DNA of 64,000 bases from Arthrobacter sp. UKPF54-2 (GTDB lineage: Bacteria; Actinomycetota; Actinomycetes; Actinomycetales; Micrococcaceae), in contig NZ_CP040174.1 of NCBI RefSeq assembly GCF_007858535.1, positions 1 through 64,000 on the forward strand, given 5' to 3'. Made by a program: the position numbers and the translations under genes. Positions 41,592 to 50,852 of this stretch are shown in pieces (positions within the stretch are counted from its first letter, which is position 1; each line of letters opens with the position of its first letter). The notes under the pieces are model-generated. The model was not told the origin of the DNA and did not search any database. It was given only the letters and a program-made list of their open reading frames with translations.

Positions 41592-42881
41592 TCACCACAG
41601 CGACGGCAGGCTGCCGACGAGCCGTTCGTACATGGCCAGCGCGGAGCCGTCCGTCAGCGAGGCGACCTGGTCAATGACAACCCGCAGCCGGGCGGAATCG
41701 TCCGCCGCGGCGCGCCAGTCGGCGGCGAACATCGGCTCCAGGTGGCGGTCGCCGGAGGCGTTGAGCGCGGTCACCAGCGCGTGCAGGACCTCGCGCTGGC
41801 GTTCGTAGATCGGCTGCCGGTGTTCGGTGGTCATCACAAAAGTGGTGGCCAGGCCCTTCATCACGGCGATCTCCATCACGGTCTCGTCCGGGACGATGAG
41901 TTCGGCGTTGTAGCGGGTGAGGTTTTCCGGACCGTAGACGGCCCGGGTGGTCTCCAGCGCGCTCTGGCAGAACCGGCCGATCAGCTGGCTGGTCATGTCT
42001 TTCAGGGCGGCCATGGCCTTCCGGCTGCCGTCGGCCTCGCGCACCCAGACACTGGTGGCCTCCAGCCGTGCGAGGGCGGCGTCGATGGCGGCCGGGTCGT
42101 TGTGCGGCAGGTACCACTGCTTGGCGTAGCCCACCACCCGGGCGCGGTGGTCCGGGTTGTCCATCCAGCGCAGCTGGAAGTGCCCGGCAACGATCGCGTC
42201 CTCGACGTCGTGCACCGAGTAGGAGATGTCGTCCGCGAGGTCCATAACCTGCGCTTCGAGGCAGGAGCGGCGCTCGGGGGCGCCTTCCCGGATCCAGTCG
42301 AAAATGGGCAGGTCGTCCTGGTAGGCGCCGAACTTGCTGGTGCGCTGGCCGTGGATCACCGGGGCATTCTCCGCCGACCAGGGGTACTTCGCGGCGGCGT
42401 CGAGGCTGGCACGGGTCAGGTTGAGGCCGGCGGGTGTGCCGTCGGCGGCGAGGACCTTGGGCTCGAGCCGGGTCAGCAGGCGCAGGGTCTGGGCGTTGCC
42501 CTCAAAACCGCCGATCGCATGCGCGACCTCGTTCAGGGCCGACTCACCGTTGTGGCCGAACGGCGGGTGCCCCAGGTCGTGGCTGAGGCAGGCGGTATCC
42601 ACCACATCGGGGTCGCAGCCCAGGGCACGGCCGAGCTCGCGGCCCACCTGGGCCACCTCGAGGCTGTGGGTCAGCCGGGTGCGGACGAAGTCGTCCGTGT
42701 CCGGGGCGACCACCTGGGTCTTGGCGCCGAGCCGGCGCAGTGCCGAGGAGTGCAGCACCCGGGCGCGGTCGCGTTCGAAGTCGGAGCGGTAGGTGCTTTT
42801 GGGCGGTTCCTCCACCCAGCGGGCGCAGTCCCGGTCCACGTAGCCGTCCAGCACGGGCGCCGTCGTCCTGGTTTCAGCCAC
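41592..42881 (-). CDS. dgt: Deoxyguanosinetriphosphate triphosphohydrolase-like protein
   Basis: HD-superfamily dNTP triphosphohydrolase, 429 residues. Metal-binding residues are in RLTHSLEVAQVGRELGRALG and LSHDLGHPPFGHNGE; MDLADDISYSVHDVEDAIV holds a further conserved aspartate. It would hydrolyse dGTP or other dNTPs to nucleoside and triphosphate. The GTG at 42881 overlaps the dus stop by 8 bases; the frame is open upstream but over dus. Dus-dgt-dnaG is a frequent actinobacterial order. Confidence 0.92.
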   Translation of the reverse strand: MAETRTTAPVLDGYVDRDCARWVEEPPKSTYRSDFERDRARVLHSSALRRLGAKTQVVAPDTDDFVRTRLTHSLEVAQVGRELGRALGCDPDVVDTACLSHDLGHPPFGHNGESALNEVAHAIGGFEGNAQTLRLLTRLEPKVLAADGTPAGLNLTRASLDAAAKYPWSAENAPVIHGQRTSKFGAYQDDLPIFDWIREGAPERRSCLEAQVMDLADDISYSVHDVEDAIVAGHFQLRWMDNPDHRARVVGYAKQWYLPHNDPAAIDAALARLEATSVWVREADGSRKAMAALKDMTSQLIGRFCQSALETTRAVYGPENLTRYNAELIVPDETVMEIAVMKGLATTFVMTTEHRQPIYERQREVLHALVTALNASGDRHLEPMFAADWRAAADDSARLRVVIDQVASLTDGSALAMYERLVGSLPSLW

Positions 42882-44055
42882 CGGAGACGTCCAGTTCCGC
42901 GTGGCAGATCTCGCGCGACTGTTCGGCGTCCATGCTGCGGTCGAGCAGCCAGTCCTTGGGCAGGGCGGGCTTCTTGGGCGAGCCCGCACGGCCGCGGGGG
43001 CCCTCGGCGTCGACGCCCGGGTACGGCGAGTCGAGGTCCAGCTGGTCCAGGGTGGCGCGGAGCACCTCGAGGCTGGTGACCAAGGCCAGTTTGGTCCGCA
43101 GTTCACTTCCGACCACGTAGCCCTTGAAGTACCAGGCCATGTGCTTGCGGATCTCCCGGAGCGCCTTGCCCTCGTCGTTGCCGAAGGTTTCCACCATCAG
43201 CTCGGCATGGCGGTACACGCCCTCGGCCACCTGGCCCAGGCTTGGTTTGTGCCGGACGTCGCTGCCCTCGAAGGCGGCCATCAGGTCGCCGAACAGCCAC
43301 GGCCGGCCCTGGCAGCCGCGGCCCACCACCACGCCGTCGACGCCGGTTTCGCGGACCATCCGGACCGCGTCCTCGGCCGACCAGATGTCCCCGTTGCCGA
43401 GCACCGGGATGTCCGGGAGGGCTTCGCGCAGCCGGGCGATGGCGGACCAGTCGGCCTGGCCGGAGTAGAACTGCGCGGCGGTGCGGCCGTGCAGGGCGAC
43501 AGCGGCGACGCCGGAGTCGCGGGCGATCCGCCCGGCATCGAGGTAGGTGAGGTGGTCATCATCGATGCCCTTGCGCATCTTGACGGTCAGTGGAATGTTG
43601 CCCTTGGACGCTTCCTTGACCGCGGTCTGCACGATCGAGGTGAACAGGTCGGTCTTCCAGGGCAGCGCGGAACCGCCGCCGCGCCGGGTCACCTTGGGCA
43701 CCGGGCAGCCGAAGTTGAGGTCGATATGGTCGGCGCGGTCCTCCTCGACCAGCATCCGGACCGCCTGGCCCACGGTCACCGGGTCCACACCGTAGAGCTG
43801 CACCGAGCGGACCTTCTCGTCCTCGTCGTGGGAGATGATCCGCAGGGATTCGGGGGTTCGTTCGACCAGGGCGCGGGAGGTGACCATCTCCGCGACGTAC
43901 AGGCCGCCGCCGTATTCACGGCACAGCCTGCGGAAGGCGGAGTTGGTGATGCCCGCCATCGGGGCCAGGATCACGGGGGTGTCCACCGTGATGGGGCCCA
44001 GCTTCAGGGGCGGCAGTTCCAGCTTGGGGGCGGGAGGCGTTGCTACAACAGTCAC
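42874..44055 (-). CDS. dusB: tRNA-dihydrouridine synthase
   Basis: FMN enzyme reducing uridines in the tRNA D-loop. 393 residues. Starts in the FMN barrel with VILAPMAGITNSAFRRLCRE; the active-site cysteine is in HIDLNFGCPVPKVTRRGGG. Other motifs: VKMRKG, ALHGRTAAQFYSG, VLGNGDIWSAEDAVRM and VVGRGCQGRPWLF. Family DusB-like (actinobacteria have a single such type). The C-terminal 100 residues form the usual helical tRNA-binding domain. Confidence 0.93.
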   Translation of the reverse strand: MTVVATPPAPKLELPPLKLGPITVDTPVILAPMAGITNSAFRRLCREYGGGLYVAEMVTSRALVERTPESLRIISHDEDEKVRSVQLYGVDPVTVGQAVRMLVEEDRADHIDLNFGCPVPKVTRRGGGSALPWKTDLFTSIVQTAVKEASKGNIPLTVKMRKGIDDDHLTYLDAGRIARDSGVAAVALHGRTAAQFYSGQADWSAIARLREALPDIPVLGNGDIWSAEDAVRMVRETGVDGVVVGRGCQGRPWLFGDLMAAFEGSDVRHKPSLGQVAEGVYRHAELMVETFGNDEGKALREIRKHMAWYFKGYVVGSELRTKLALVTSLEVLRATLDQLDLDSPYPGVDAEGPRGRAGSPKKPALPKDWLLDRSMDAEQSREICHAELDVSGG

Positions 44056-44145
44056 CCGACCATTGTCTCAAAGCTGGGCAAATCGGCCCGGTCCCGCTCC
44101 GGCTATGTGGAAACCGCGCCGGTCCGGACGCGCTCTGGGGTCCGC

Positions 44146-45621
44146 TTAGCCGGGCACGGCCGCGCGGCGGCCGCGGCGGGTCTCCGGCGCCGGGTCGGCG
44201 TCCGGGGCGGCGTCGATGCGGGCGCCTGTGCCGTCATCGGACGGGCCGTGGTCCGGCCGGACTCCGGCAGGGCCACTGCTGCCAAGCCCGCGTTCGGCGG
44301 GGCGGACGACGTCGTCCGCCGTGGCCGCGGTCCCCCGGAGGCCGGTGGCCTTGACGACGAGGACGGCGATCAGGGTGGTGACCGGAATCGCGAGCACCAG
44401 CCCGATGGAGCCGACCAGGGTGCGGATAACTTCCTCGGAGAGTTCGGCGCTTGTGAGCGCATCGCCCAGCGGGCGTTCGTAGAGCATCACGATGATCAGG
44501 ATGGGCAGCGCCGCGCCGGCGTAGGCGAACGCGATCGTGTAGACGGTGGAGGCGATGTGGTCCCGGCCGATCCGCATGGCCGAGGCGAACAGCTTCCGCG
44601 CGGACGTGCCGGGGGCGAGCTCCCAGAGTTCCCACACCGCGGAGGATTGGGTGATGGTGACGTCGTTGAGGACGCCGAGGCCGGAAATGATGAGCCCGCA
44701 CAGGATGATCCCGGAGATGGAGATGTGGTCCGAGACGTTGGCGAGGGTGGCGGCGTCGTGGTTGCCGACGCCGGCCAGGTTCGCCGCATCGGTGGCCCAG
44801 GCCGCGAGCGCGGCGGTGATGCCCAGACCGAACATGGTGCCCAGCAGCGCCGTCGACGTCCGGGCAGTGAAGCCGTGCGCAAAGTACAGGACCCCGATCA
44901 TGATCACCGTGGACCCTACCAGCGCCAGCAGCAGCGGCGGCTTGCCTTCCACCAGGCCCGGAAGCATAAAGGAAACGAGCACGGCGTAAGCGCCGGCCAG
45001 GCCGATGAGCGCGCGCAGCCCGCGCCAGCGGGCCACCGCGATCACGACGACGGCGTAGAGGACCGCGAGCAGGATGATCGGCAGGGTCCGGACGAAGTCG
45101 ACGAAGACGTAGGCGGGTGTCCCCTGGGCGTCGGCGGCGCCAGGCGCCTTGGAGAGGTTCAGGTAGCGGATGTTGTCGCCGACCTTGACGCCGTGGGACT
45201 TGGCGACGTCGGGGTTGATCACCACCTTGACCGGGTTCCCGCCCTTGTCCGGTTCGGTGTAGGCGAAGGTGCACTGCGAGCCCTGCCCGGCGCCGGGATC
45301 CGGCTGGGCACCCGGCTGGGCACTCTGTTGCGCACCGGGCTGGGCACTCTGTTGCGCCGTGCCGTCCATGCAACTGCCGACGACGACGCGCTGGATCTTG
45401 CCGGTGTCGAAGGTGACGCCCGGGGCAGCCGCGTAGGGGCTGGAGAGTTTGATTCCGTCCTTGCTGCCCGAGGGCCACAGCAGCACCATCGCCGTGATGG
45501 TCAGCAGAGTCAGCGGGACCAGGACGGCGGCCAGGATCCAGTTGGCCTTCTTCCGTGCGGCGAGCGCCCGGGGCGTCACGTCGTGGTGCCCCGGGGTGGT
45601 GTGTGAATGTCCGGCGCCCAT
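44146..45621 (-). CDS. YibE/F-family membrane protein
   Basis: 491-residue membrane protein with a single N-terminal helix (about 28-48), an extracytoplasmic region (50-165), seven or eight further helices (170-430) and a hydrophilic C-terminus rich in Asp, Pro and Arg. VFVDFVRTLPIILLAVLYAV and GIILCGLIISGLGVLNDVTI are typical of the YibE/F family, whose function is unknown. In the external part two copies of an 8-residue AQQSAQPG unit follow a conserved SCMDGT segment. The N-terminus has GHSHTTPGHH, a His-rich stretch. Confidence 0.82.
   Translation of the reverse strand: MGAGHSHTTPGHHDVTPRALAARKKANWILAAVLVPLTLLTITAMVLLWPSGSKDGIKLSSPYAAAPGVTFDTGKIQRVVVGSCMDGTAQQSAQPGAQQSAQPGAQPDPGAGQGSQCTFAYTEPDKGGNPVKVVINPDVAKSHGVKVGDNIRYLNLSKAPGAADAQGTPAYVFVDFVRTLPIILLAVLYAVVVIAVARWRGLRALIGLAGAYAVLVSFMLPGLVEGKPPLLLALVGSTVIMIGVLYFAHGFTARTSTALLGTMFGLGITAALAAWATDAANLAGVGNHDAATLANVSDHISISGIILCGLIISGLGVLNDVTITQSSAVWELWELAPGTSARKLFASAMRIGRDHIASTVYTIAFAYAGAALPILIIVMLYERPLGDALTSAELSEEVIRTLVGSIGLVLAIPVTTLIAVLVVKATGLRGTAATADDVVRPAERGLGSSGPAGVRPDHGPSDDGTGARIDAAPDADPAPETRRGRRAAVPG
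45311..45358. repeat. Two tandem 24-bp repeats in the YibE/F gene
   Basis: Two adjacent copies of a 24-bp unit differing at only a few bases (CTGGGCACTCTGTTGCGC core), encoding AQQSAQPG on the minus strand. A partial third copy precedes them. Confidence 0.85.
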
Positions 45622-45828
45622 CAGCAGTTCAACCTCATGCCGAAGACTTTACGGTGTCCGGGCGTGCCCCACCCATCCGGCGGAGGCCCGGCAGCGAACG
45701 TCTCGTGGGGCTCCGGGGAAAGCAGCGCCGGCCTTCAACGCAGAACCGGCGGAATCTCTCCCGGGAACGCCGGCGGGCGACTTATTGTTGGTAATTGCAG
45801 GGACAAAACGATGTGGAGGACACCAGCC

Positions 45829-46581
45829 GTGGCCAGACGCAAGACTGACGATCGGGAGCACGGGGCGGCCGGAGCCGGCCCCGCGGCCAGGGCCGAGCTG
45901 AGCATCGCCGACGCCGCCGGGCAGACCCGCGGCGTCGCCCTGGTGCTGCACGGCGGACGCTCGGACAGCTTCGAGGCGGTCCAGGCCCGGCATCTGAGCC
46001 CGGCGAGAATGCTGCCCTTTGCCCAGTCGCTGCGGAACCAGGGCGGCCCGCACGGTCTGGCGGTCTGGACCCTCCGCAACCGCTACCGGGGCTGGAACGG
46101 GCCGGAAATGTCCCCGGTCCAGGATGCCCGCTGGGCGTTGTCGCAGATCAGCAACGAGCACCCGGGCGTCCCCGTCTACCTGCTGGGCCACTCGATGGGC
46201 GGCCTCACCGCGCTCTGCGTCGCGGACCACCCCCAGGTGGAGGCCGTCGTCGCGCTGGCCCCATGGCTGAACTCCTCCACCCCGGTGGAGCCGCTCGCCG
46301 GGCGCCGGGTTCTGATCGTGCACGGCAGCGCGGACCGCTGGACCAGCCCGAAGAACTCGCTGGCCTACGCCCGCCGTGCCGAAGGGGTCGCGGCCTCGGT
46401 GGACTACATCTCGCTGACCGGCGCCGGGCACTTTATGTTCCGCCGGGTCCGGCTCTGGAACTCCCTCGCCAACGGCTTTGTCCTGGACGCCTTCGCCAGC
46501 AGCGCCGGCGCCGACCTGCCCGGCACGGACACACTCCGCCAGCTCCTGCCGCCCGCCGCCACCCTTCCGGTGGTGCTGTGA
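45829..46581 (+). CDS. Alpha/beta hydrolase
   Basis: 250-residue serine hydrolase of unknown substrate. Nucleophile elbow YLLGHSMGGLTAL, oxyanion region VALVLHGGRSDSF, acid in VLIVHGSADRWTSP and catalytic histidine in GAGHFMFRR. I chose the GTG at 45829, which has GGAGG 9 bases upstream, over the ATG at 45811 with no ribosome-binding site. First gene of a three-gene operon with a DUF1295 reductase-like protein and an acyltransferase, suggesting a lipid- or ester-related role. Confidence 0.83.
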   Translation: MARRKTDDREHGAAGAGPAARAELSIADAAGQTRGVALVLHGGRSDSFEAVQARHLSPARMLPFAQSLRNQGGPHGLAVWTLRNRYRGWNGPEMSPVQDARWALSQISNEHPGVPVYLLGHSMGGLTALCVADHPQVEAVVALAPWLNSSTPVEPLAGRRVLIVHGSADRWTSPKNSLAYARRAEGVAASVDYISLTGAGHFMFRRVRLWNSLANGFVLDAFASSAGADLPGTDTLRQLLPPAATLPVVL

Positions 46582-47390
46582 TGGCCGCCTTCCCGTTGGA
46601 CGCTTTCCTCGCCAGCCTGCCCTGGGTGGCCCTGGCACTCCTGGTGCTGCTGGCCGTGACGTTCGCCATCGCCGTGCGCCAGAGCCGCCACTCGGTCATC
46701 GACACCGTGTGGGGCCTGGGCTTCGTGGTGGCGGCCGCGGTCTCGTGGGCGCTGTCGGCCGGTCACGGCGACGCCGGCCGGCGCCTGCTGCTGCTGGCTC
46801 TGGTGGCGGTCTGGGGCATCCGGCTGGCCGTCCACATCGGTATCCGGGCCCGCGGCGGCCACGAGGATCCGAGGTATGTGGACATGCTATCCTCGGCGCC
46901 GGGATCCCGCGACATCTATGCCCTGCGGCGCGTCTACCTGCCGCAGGGAATCGTGATGTTCTTCGTCTCGCTCACCATCCAGGTGGGCATGTTCAGCACC
47001 GGCACGCTCGGCTGGCTGGCGCTGCTCGGCGTGCTGCTGTGGATTGTCGGTTTCGTCTTCGAAACCGTCGGCGACTGGCAGCTGGCCCGTTTCAAAGCCG
47101 ACCCGGCCAAACGCGGCACCGTCCTGAACACCGGGCTCTGGCGCTACACCCGGCACCCGAACTACTTTGGCGATGCCGCCGTCTGGGCCGGGCTGTTCCT
47201 GGTGGCGGCGGACTCCTGGCCGGGTGTGCTGACCATCCTCTCCCCCGCCCTGATGATCTGGACGCTGGCCGGCAAGACCGGCAAGCCGCTGACCGAGAAG
47301 GCCATGTCCGCCCGGCCCGGGTACAAGGAATACGTCGAATCCACCTCCGGCTTCATCCCCTGGCCGCCCCGCCGGCCCGCGGGCCGCTGA
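46581..47390 (+). CDS. DUF1295 (steroid 5-alpha-reductase-like) membrane protein
   Basis: 269-residue membrane protein with about seven helices. The DUF1295 signature is present: RQSRHSVIDTVWGLGFVVAA, then GDWQLARFKADPAKRGTVLN, GLWRYTRHPNYFGDAAVWAG and the C-terminal YKEYVESTSGFIPWPPR. The family resembles steroid 5-alpha reductases and isoprenylcysteine methyltransferases; the natural substrate is unknown. The ATG shares one base with the hydrolase stop (TGATG). Confidence 0.85.
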   Translation: MAAFPLDAFLASLPWVALALLVLLAVTFAIAVRQSRHSVIDTVWGLGFVVAAAVSWALSAGHGDAGRRLLLLALVAVWGIRLAVHIGIRARGGHEDPRYVDMLSSAPGSRDIYALRRVYLPQGIVMFFVSLTIQVGMFSTGTLGWLALLGVLLWIVGFVFETVGDWQLARFKADPAKRGTVLNTGLWRYTRHPNYFGDAAVWAGLFLVAADSWPGVLTILSPALMIWTLAGKTGKPLTEKAMSARPGYKEYVESTSGFIPWPPRRPAGR

Positions 47391-47405
47391 GATGCAGGGG
47401 TTGAG

Positions 47406-48263
47406 GTGAGCTGGCGGCCGGCGCCCAGCGACCGTTTTTACCGCGCCATCGTCCGGACGGGCCAGGCGCTGCGCTGGCTGTTCCGGATCCGCGTCATCGT
47501 CACCGGCGCCGAGCACCTCCCCGCCGCGGCCCCGGGCCACGCCGGCGACGGCCCCGACAACGCTGACCACGCCCGCCGCGGCGCTTCGCGGAGGCCCACC
47601 CCGGGGGCGGGCGCCGTCGTCGCGATCACCCATTTCGGCTACCTCGACTTCGCCTTCGCCGAGCTGCTGCTGTGGGGGCACAACCGCGCCCAGATGCGCT
47701 TTTTGATCACGCAGGCCGCGGCCGACCACTGGTTCGCCGGTCCGGCCGTGAGCGCCGCCGGACACGTTGTCGTCGGCTATGACACCGGGGCGCACGCCTA
47801 CGACGCCGCGGTGCAGAAGCTCCGTGACGGCGAGTACATCGCGATCCTGCCGGAGGCCGGCGTGAGCCGCAGCTTCCAGGTCAGGGAGTGCCGGAGCGGC
47901 GCCGTGCGGATGGCGGCCGAGGCGGGCGTCCCGCTCATCCCGGTCTCGGTCTGGGGCGCGCACCGGATCATGACCCGGCACCACGGCTTCTCGCCGGTCC
48001 GCGCCTGGCGGGCGCCGGTGCGCGTGCACGTGGGCGAACCTTTCACCCCGGGCCCGGGCCTGGACGTCCCGGCGGCCACCGAGGCCCTGCGCCGGGCCCT
48101 GCAGGCCGGAATCGACGCCGGCATCGCGGACTTCCCCCTCACACCGGCGCCCGGCGCCTGGTGGATGCCGGCCGCACTCGGCGGCGGCGCGCCCACCGAG
48201 CAGGAACGGCAGCGGCTGGACGAAGCCGAAGGCCCGCGGCGCGCACGCGGCCGGCGCCGATAA
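47406..48263 (+). CDS. 1-acyl-sn-glycerol-3-phosphate acyltransferase-like (PlsC) protein
   Basis: 285-residue acyltransferase. The H-x4-D motif appears as HFGYLDF, and the second motif as EAGVSRS in place of EGTRS. VPLIPVSVWG is the usual third block. A basic Arg-rich C-terminus follows. A low-complexity insertion (about 48-70) with AAPGHAGDGPDNADH lies before the catalytic motif. GTG start at 47406 with TTGAGG before it. Third gene of the operon; altered motif II means acyl acceptor preference may differ from phosphatidate synthesis. Confidence 0.8.
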   Translation: MSWRPAPSDRFYRAIVRTGQALRWLFRIRVIVTGAEHLPAAAPGHAGDGPDNADHARRGASRRPTPGAGAVVAITHFGYLDFAFAELLLWGHNRAQMRFLITQAAADHWFAGPAVSAAGHVVVGYDTGAHAYDAAVQKLRDGEYIAILPEAGVSRSFQVRECRSGAVRMAAEAGVPLIPVSVWGAHRIMTRHHGFSPVRAWRAPVRVHVGEPFTPGPGLDVPAATEALRRALQAGIDAGIADFPLTPAPGAWWMPAALGGGAPTEQERQRLDEAEGPRRARGRRR

Positions 48264-48318
48264 GCCCCTTCACCGGCGGCGCCGCGGCTAAACTCCATCG
48301 GGTAGAAAGAAGCACTCA

Positions 48319-49785
48319 ATGGAGAGGTTCCCCTCTGTGGCAAACACAGTCCTGACCAAAAGCGGCATCGGCGAGGAACGCGGCCTCGCCCGGGTAGCCC
48401 AACGGATGGCGGCGTGGACCGAGAAGTGGTTCCCGGACGCCTACATCTTCGCCCTCGCCGGCGTCATCATCATCGCCCTGGCCGCCCTGGCCATCGGCGC
48501 CTCGCCCCAGTCGATCGCCGATTCCTTCGGCAACGGCTTCTGGGACCTGACCGCCTTCACCCTGCAGATGGCCATGGTGGTGCTCACCGGCTACGTCGTG
48601 GCGACCTCGCCGCCGGTAGCCCGCCTGATCGGCCGGCTGGCACTCGTTCCCGCGACCGCCCGCACCGCCGTGAGCTTCGTGGCCCTGATGTCCATGTCCG
48701 TGTCGTTCCTGAACTGGGGCCTGAGCCTGATCTTCGGCGGCCTGCTGGCCCGGGCGATCGCCCGCCGCAAGGACCTCACCGTGGACTACCGCGCCCTCGG
48801 CGCGGCCGCGTTTATGGGCCTCGGCGCCGTCTGGGCGCTCGGCCTGTCCTCCTCCGCCGCGCAGCTGCAGGCGACGGCGGCGTCGCTGCCGCCGGCGCTG
48901 CTGAAGATCACCGGCATCCTGGACTTCGGCACCACGATCTTCACCTGGCAGTCGCTGCTGACCCTGGCCATCCTGATGCTGCTGACCACGGTGATCGCGC
49001 ACTTCTCGGCACCGCAGGGCGGGGCGATCCGCACCGCGACGGACCTGGGCGTGGACCTCGACGACGAACCCACCGAGCCGGCACCGCGGTCCCGCCCGGG
49101 CGAGTGGCTCGAATACAGCATGATCCTGCCGATCCTCGCCGGGCTCCTGACCCTGGGCTGGCTGGTCTCGCAGTTCCTCACCAAGCCGTTCCTGACCGTG
49201 GTGAGCAGCCTCAACGGCTACCTGTTGGTGTTCCTCATCCTGGGCCTGGTTCTGCACGGCACCCCGCGGAACTTCCTGCAGGCCGTCACCAAGGCCGTCC
49301 CGGCGACCGCCGGCATCCTCGTGCAGTTCCCGCTGTACGCGGCGATGGCCGCCATCCTGACCAAGGCCACCGGCCACGGCGGGATGACCCTCTCGGCGCA
49401 CCTGGCCGAGTTCTTCTCGGGTATCGGCAGCGGCGGCGGCTTCGCAGTCGTGATTGCGCTGTACACGGCCGTGCTGGGCCTGCTGGTTCCCTCCGGCGGC
49501 GGCAAGTGGCTCGTGGAGGCGCCGTACGTGATGCAGTCCGCCACCGACGTCCAGATGAACCTGGGCTGGACCGTGCAGATCTACAACATCGCCGAGGCGC
49601 TGCCCAACCTGATCAACCCGTTCTTTATGCTCCCGCTGCTGGCGGTGCTGAAGCTGCGGGCCCGCGACCTGGTGGGCTTCACGTTCCTGCAGTTCGTGTT
49701 CCATCTGCCGGTGGTGCTGCTGCTCGTCTGGCTGCTCGGCATGACGTTCGACTTCGTGCCGCCGGTGATGCCGCCGGGCAAGTAG
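48319..49785 (+). CDS. Short-chain fatty acid transporter (AtoE family)
   Basis: 488-residue membrane protein with about 12 helices. It matches the SCFA_trans family: RMAAWTEKWFPDAYIFALAG at the start, SFLNWGLSLIFGGLLAR, VPSGGGKWLVEAPYVMQSA and the C-terminal NLINPFFMLPLLAVLKLRAR. Relatives take up short-chain fatty acids such as butyrate or acetoacetate. The start could be the ATG at 48319 or the in-frame GTG at 48337, where AGAGG sits 9 bases before; I list the former. It is a single gene with its own terminator, so no neighbour helps the substrate. Confidence 0.85.
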   Translation: MERFPSVANTVLTKSGIGEERGLARVAQRMAAWTEKWFPDAYIFALAGVIIIALAALAIGASPQSIADSFGNGFWDLTAFTLQMAMVVLTGYVVATSPPVARLIGRLALVPATARTAVSFVALMSMSVSFLNWGLSLIFGGLLARAIARRKDLTVDYRALGAAAFMGLGAVWALGLSSSAAQLQATAASLPPALLKITGILDFGTTIFTWQSLLTLAILMLLTTVIAHFSAPQGGAIRTATDLGVDLDDEPTEPAPRSRPGEWLEYSMILPILAGLLTLGWLVSQFLTKPFLTVVSSLNGYLLVFLILGLVLHGTPRNFLQAVTKAVPATAGILVQFPLYAAMAAILTKATGHGGMTLSAHLAEFFSGIGSGGGFAVVIALYTAVLGLLVPSGGGKWLVEAPYVMQSATDVQMNLGWTVQIYNIAEALPNLINPFFMLPLLAVLKLRARDLVGFTFLQFVFHLPVVLLLVWLLGMTFDFVPPVMPPGK

Positions 49786-49797
49786 CCGTTAAACCCG

Positions 49798-49827
49798 ACT
49801 GACCCGCAGCTGTGGCTGCGGGTCAGT
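49798..49827. terminator. Bidirectional terminator
   Basis: ACTGACCCGCAG-CTGTGG-CTGCGGGTCAGT, perfect 12-base stem, between the convergent fatty-acid transporter and GNAT genes. Confidence 0.85.
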
Positions 49828-49842
49828 TGCGTTAAAGGGGTT

Positions 49843-50850
49843 CTAAGCGGGGTCGGAGACGACCAGGGTGTCCGCGCCAGCCTGCCGGGCCTTGCCGCTC
49901 TCGAGCAACGGTTCGACGACGGCGCGCAGCGCGGTCATCGAATCGTCCAGTTCCAGCATGACCGGGTACTGGTACGCGATCAGCGCCAGCAGGTCCCTCA
50001 CCGCGGCCCGGGCGTCCTCGGCGGACAGTTCCGGGTCGTGGCCAAGGAACACATCCGACGGCTCCCCCGCCTTCGCGGCGTGGCCCTCTTCGGGGCCGCC
50101 CAGTTCCGGGCCGCCCCGGGCGTAGCTGACCGCAAACGCCTGGAGCCGGCCCTTCTTGCTCGCCGGCACACCCGCACCGAAGGCGCTGGCCTTGGGCGCG
50201 CGCAGCACAATGGCCCCGTGGGCGCCGCTGAGGTCGTCCAGGAACAGCCGCTGCACCGTGGCAATGCTGAGCTCCCCGGGGCTGTCCCAGTCGTGCACGG
50301 CGGTGTAGTACCGGCCCACCACGTCGCTGAGCTCCACCGAACCGGTGGCCAGGTCCTCCACCTGCTCCGATGCGGCGGCCTCGGAGCCGTCGCCGAAGAC
50401 CGGCAGCTTCAGCGCGCCCGGTTCGACGACGACCAGGCGCGAACGCTGGATCGGCGCCAGGCCGGCCGCCTCGGCGAACGCGGCGCCGGGTGTGCCCGGC
50501 TCCACCTTGGTCCGGAGCCGGGACACTCCCGAGGGCGACTGCCCCGCTTCGTGCCGGAGCATGGCCAGCAGCGTGGAGCCGATGCCGGTCCGGCGGTGGT
50601 CGCGGGAAACTTCGACGTACACCCAGAGGCGCTCCGGATGCAGCGAGGCCTCATGGACCACCCCGGCAGCGACGGGGATGGCGACGCCGTCGACGACGTC
50701 CTCGGCCACGATGCAGCGGCGCCACGGGGCATTGCCGGAGGGGGCAAGGGTGGCACGGAACTGCCGTGCCTGGTCCGTCTCCGGCCCGCCCCACATTTCC
50801 AGCAGCGCGAGGTCGTCGCCGTCGCGCCATTCACGGTATGCGATCGCCAT
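49843..50850 (-). CDS. GNAT-family N-acetyltransferase
   Basis: 335-residue protein. The acetyl-CoA-binding motif A is in the first third: LWVYVEVSRDHRRTGIGSTL then LAMLRHEAGQSP. The C-terminal half (about 160-335) is an additional, more diverged region and may be a second degenerate GNAT fold. Starts 2 bases after the glyQS stop, so the two form an operon. Function unknown; small-molecule or protein N-acetylation is possible. Confidence 0.8.
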   Translation of the reverse strand: MAIAYREWRDGDDLALLEMWGGPETDQARQFRATLAPSGNAPWRRCIVAEDVVDGVAIPVAAGVVHEASLHPERLWVYVEVSRDHRRTGIGSTLLAMLRHEAGQSPSGVSRLRTKVEPGTPGAAFAEAAGLAPIQRSRLVVVEPGALKLPVFGDGSEAAASEQVEDLATGSVELSDVVGRYYTAVHDWDSPGELSIATVQRLFLDDLSGAHGAIVLRAPKASAFGAGVPASKKGRLQAFAVSYARGGPELGGPEEGHAAKAGEPSDVFLGHDPELSAEDARAAVRDLLALIAYQYPVMLELDDSMTALRAVVEPLLESGKARQAGADTLVVSDPA

Positions 50851-50852
50851 GA

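Noticed and set aside
42901..45606. A 901-codon open frame on the plus strand
   Set aside because: It lies antisense to dus and the YibE/F gene, which have clear family motifs. Long antisense frames are expected at this GC content; its translation is low in motifs and rich in Gly, Asp and Arg.
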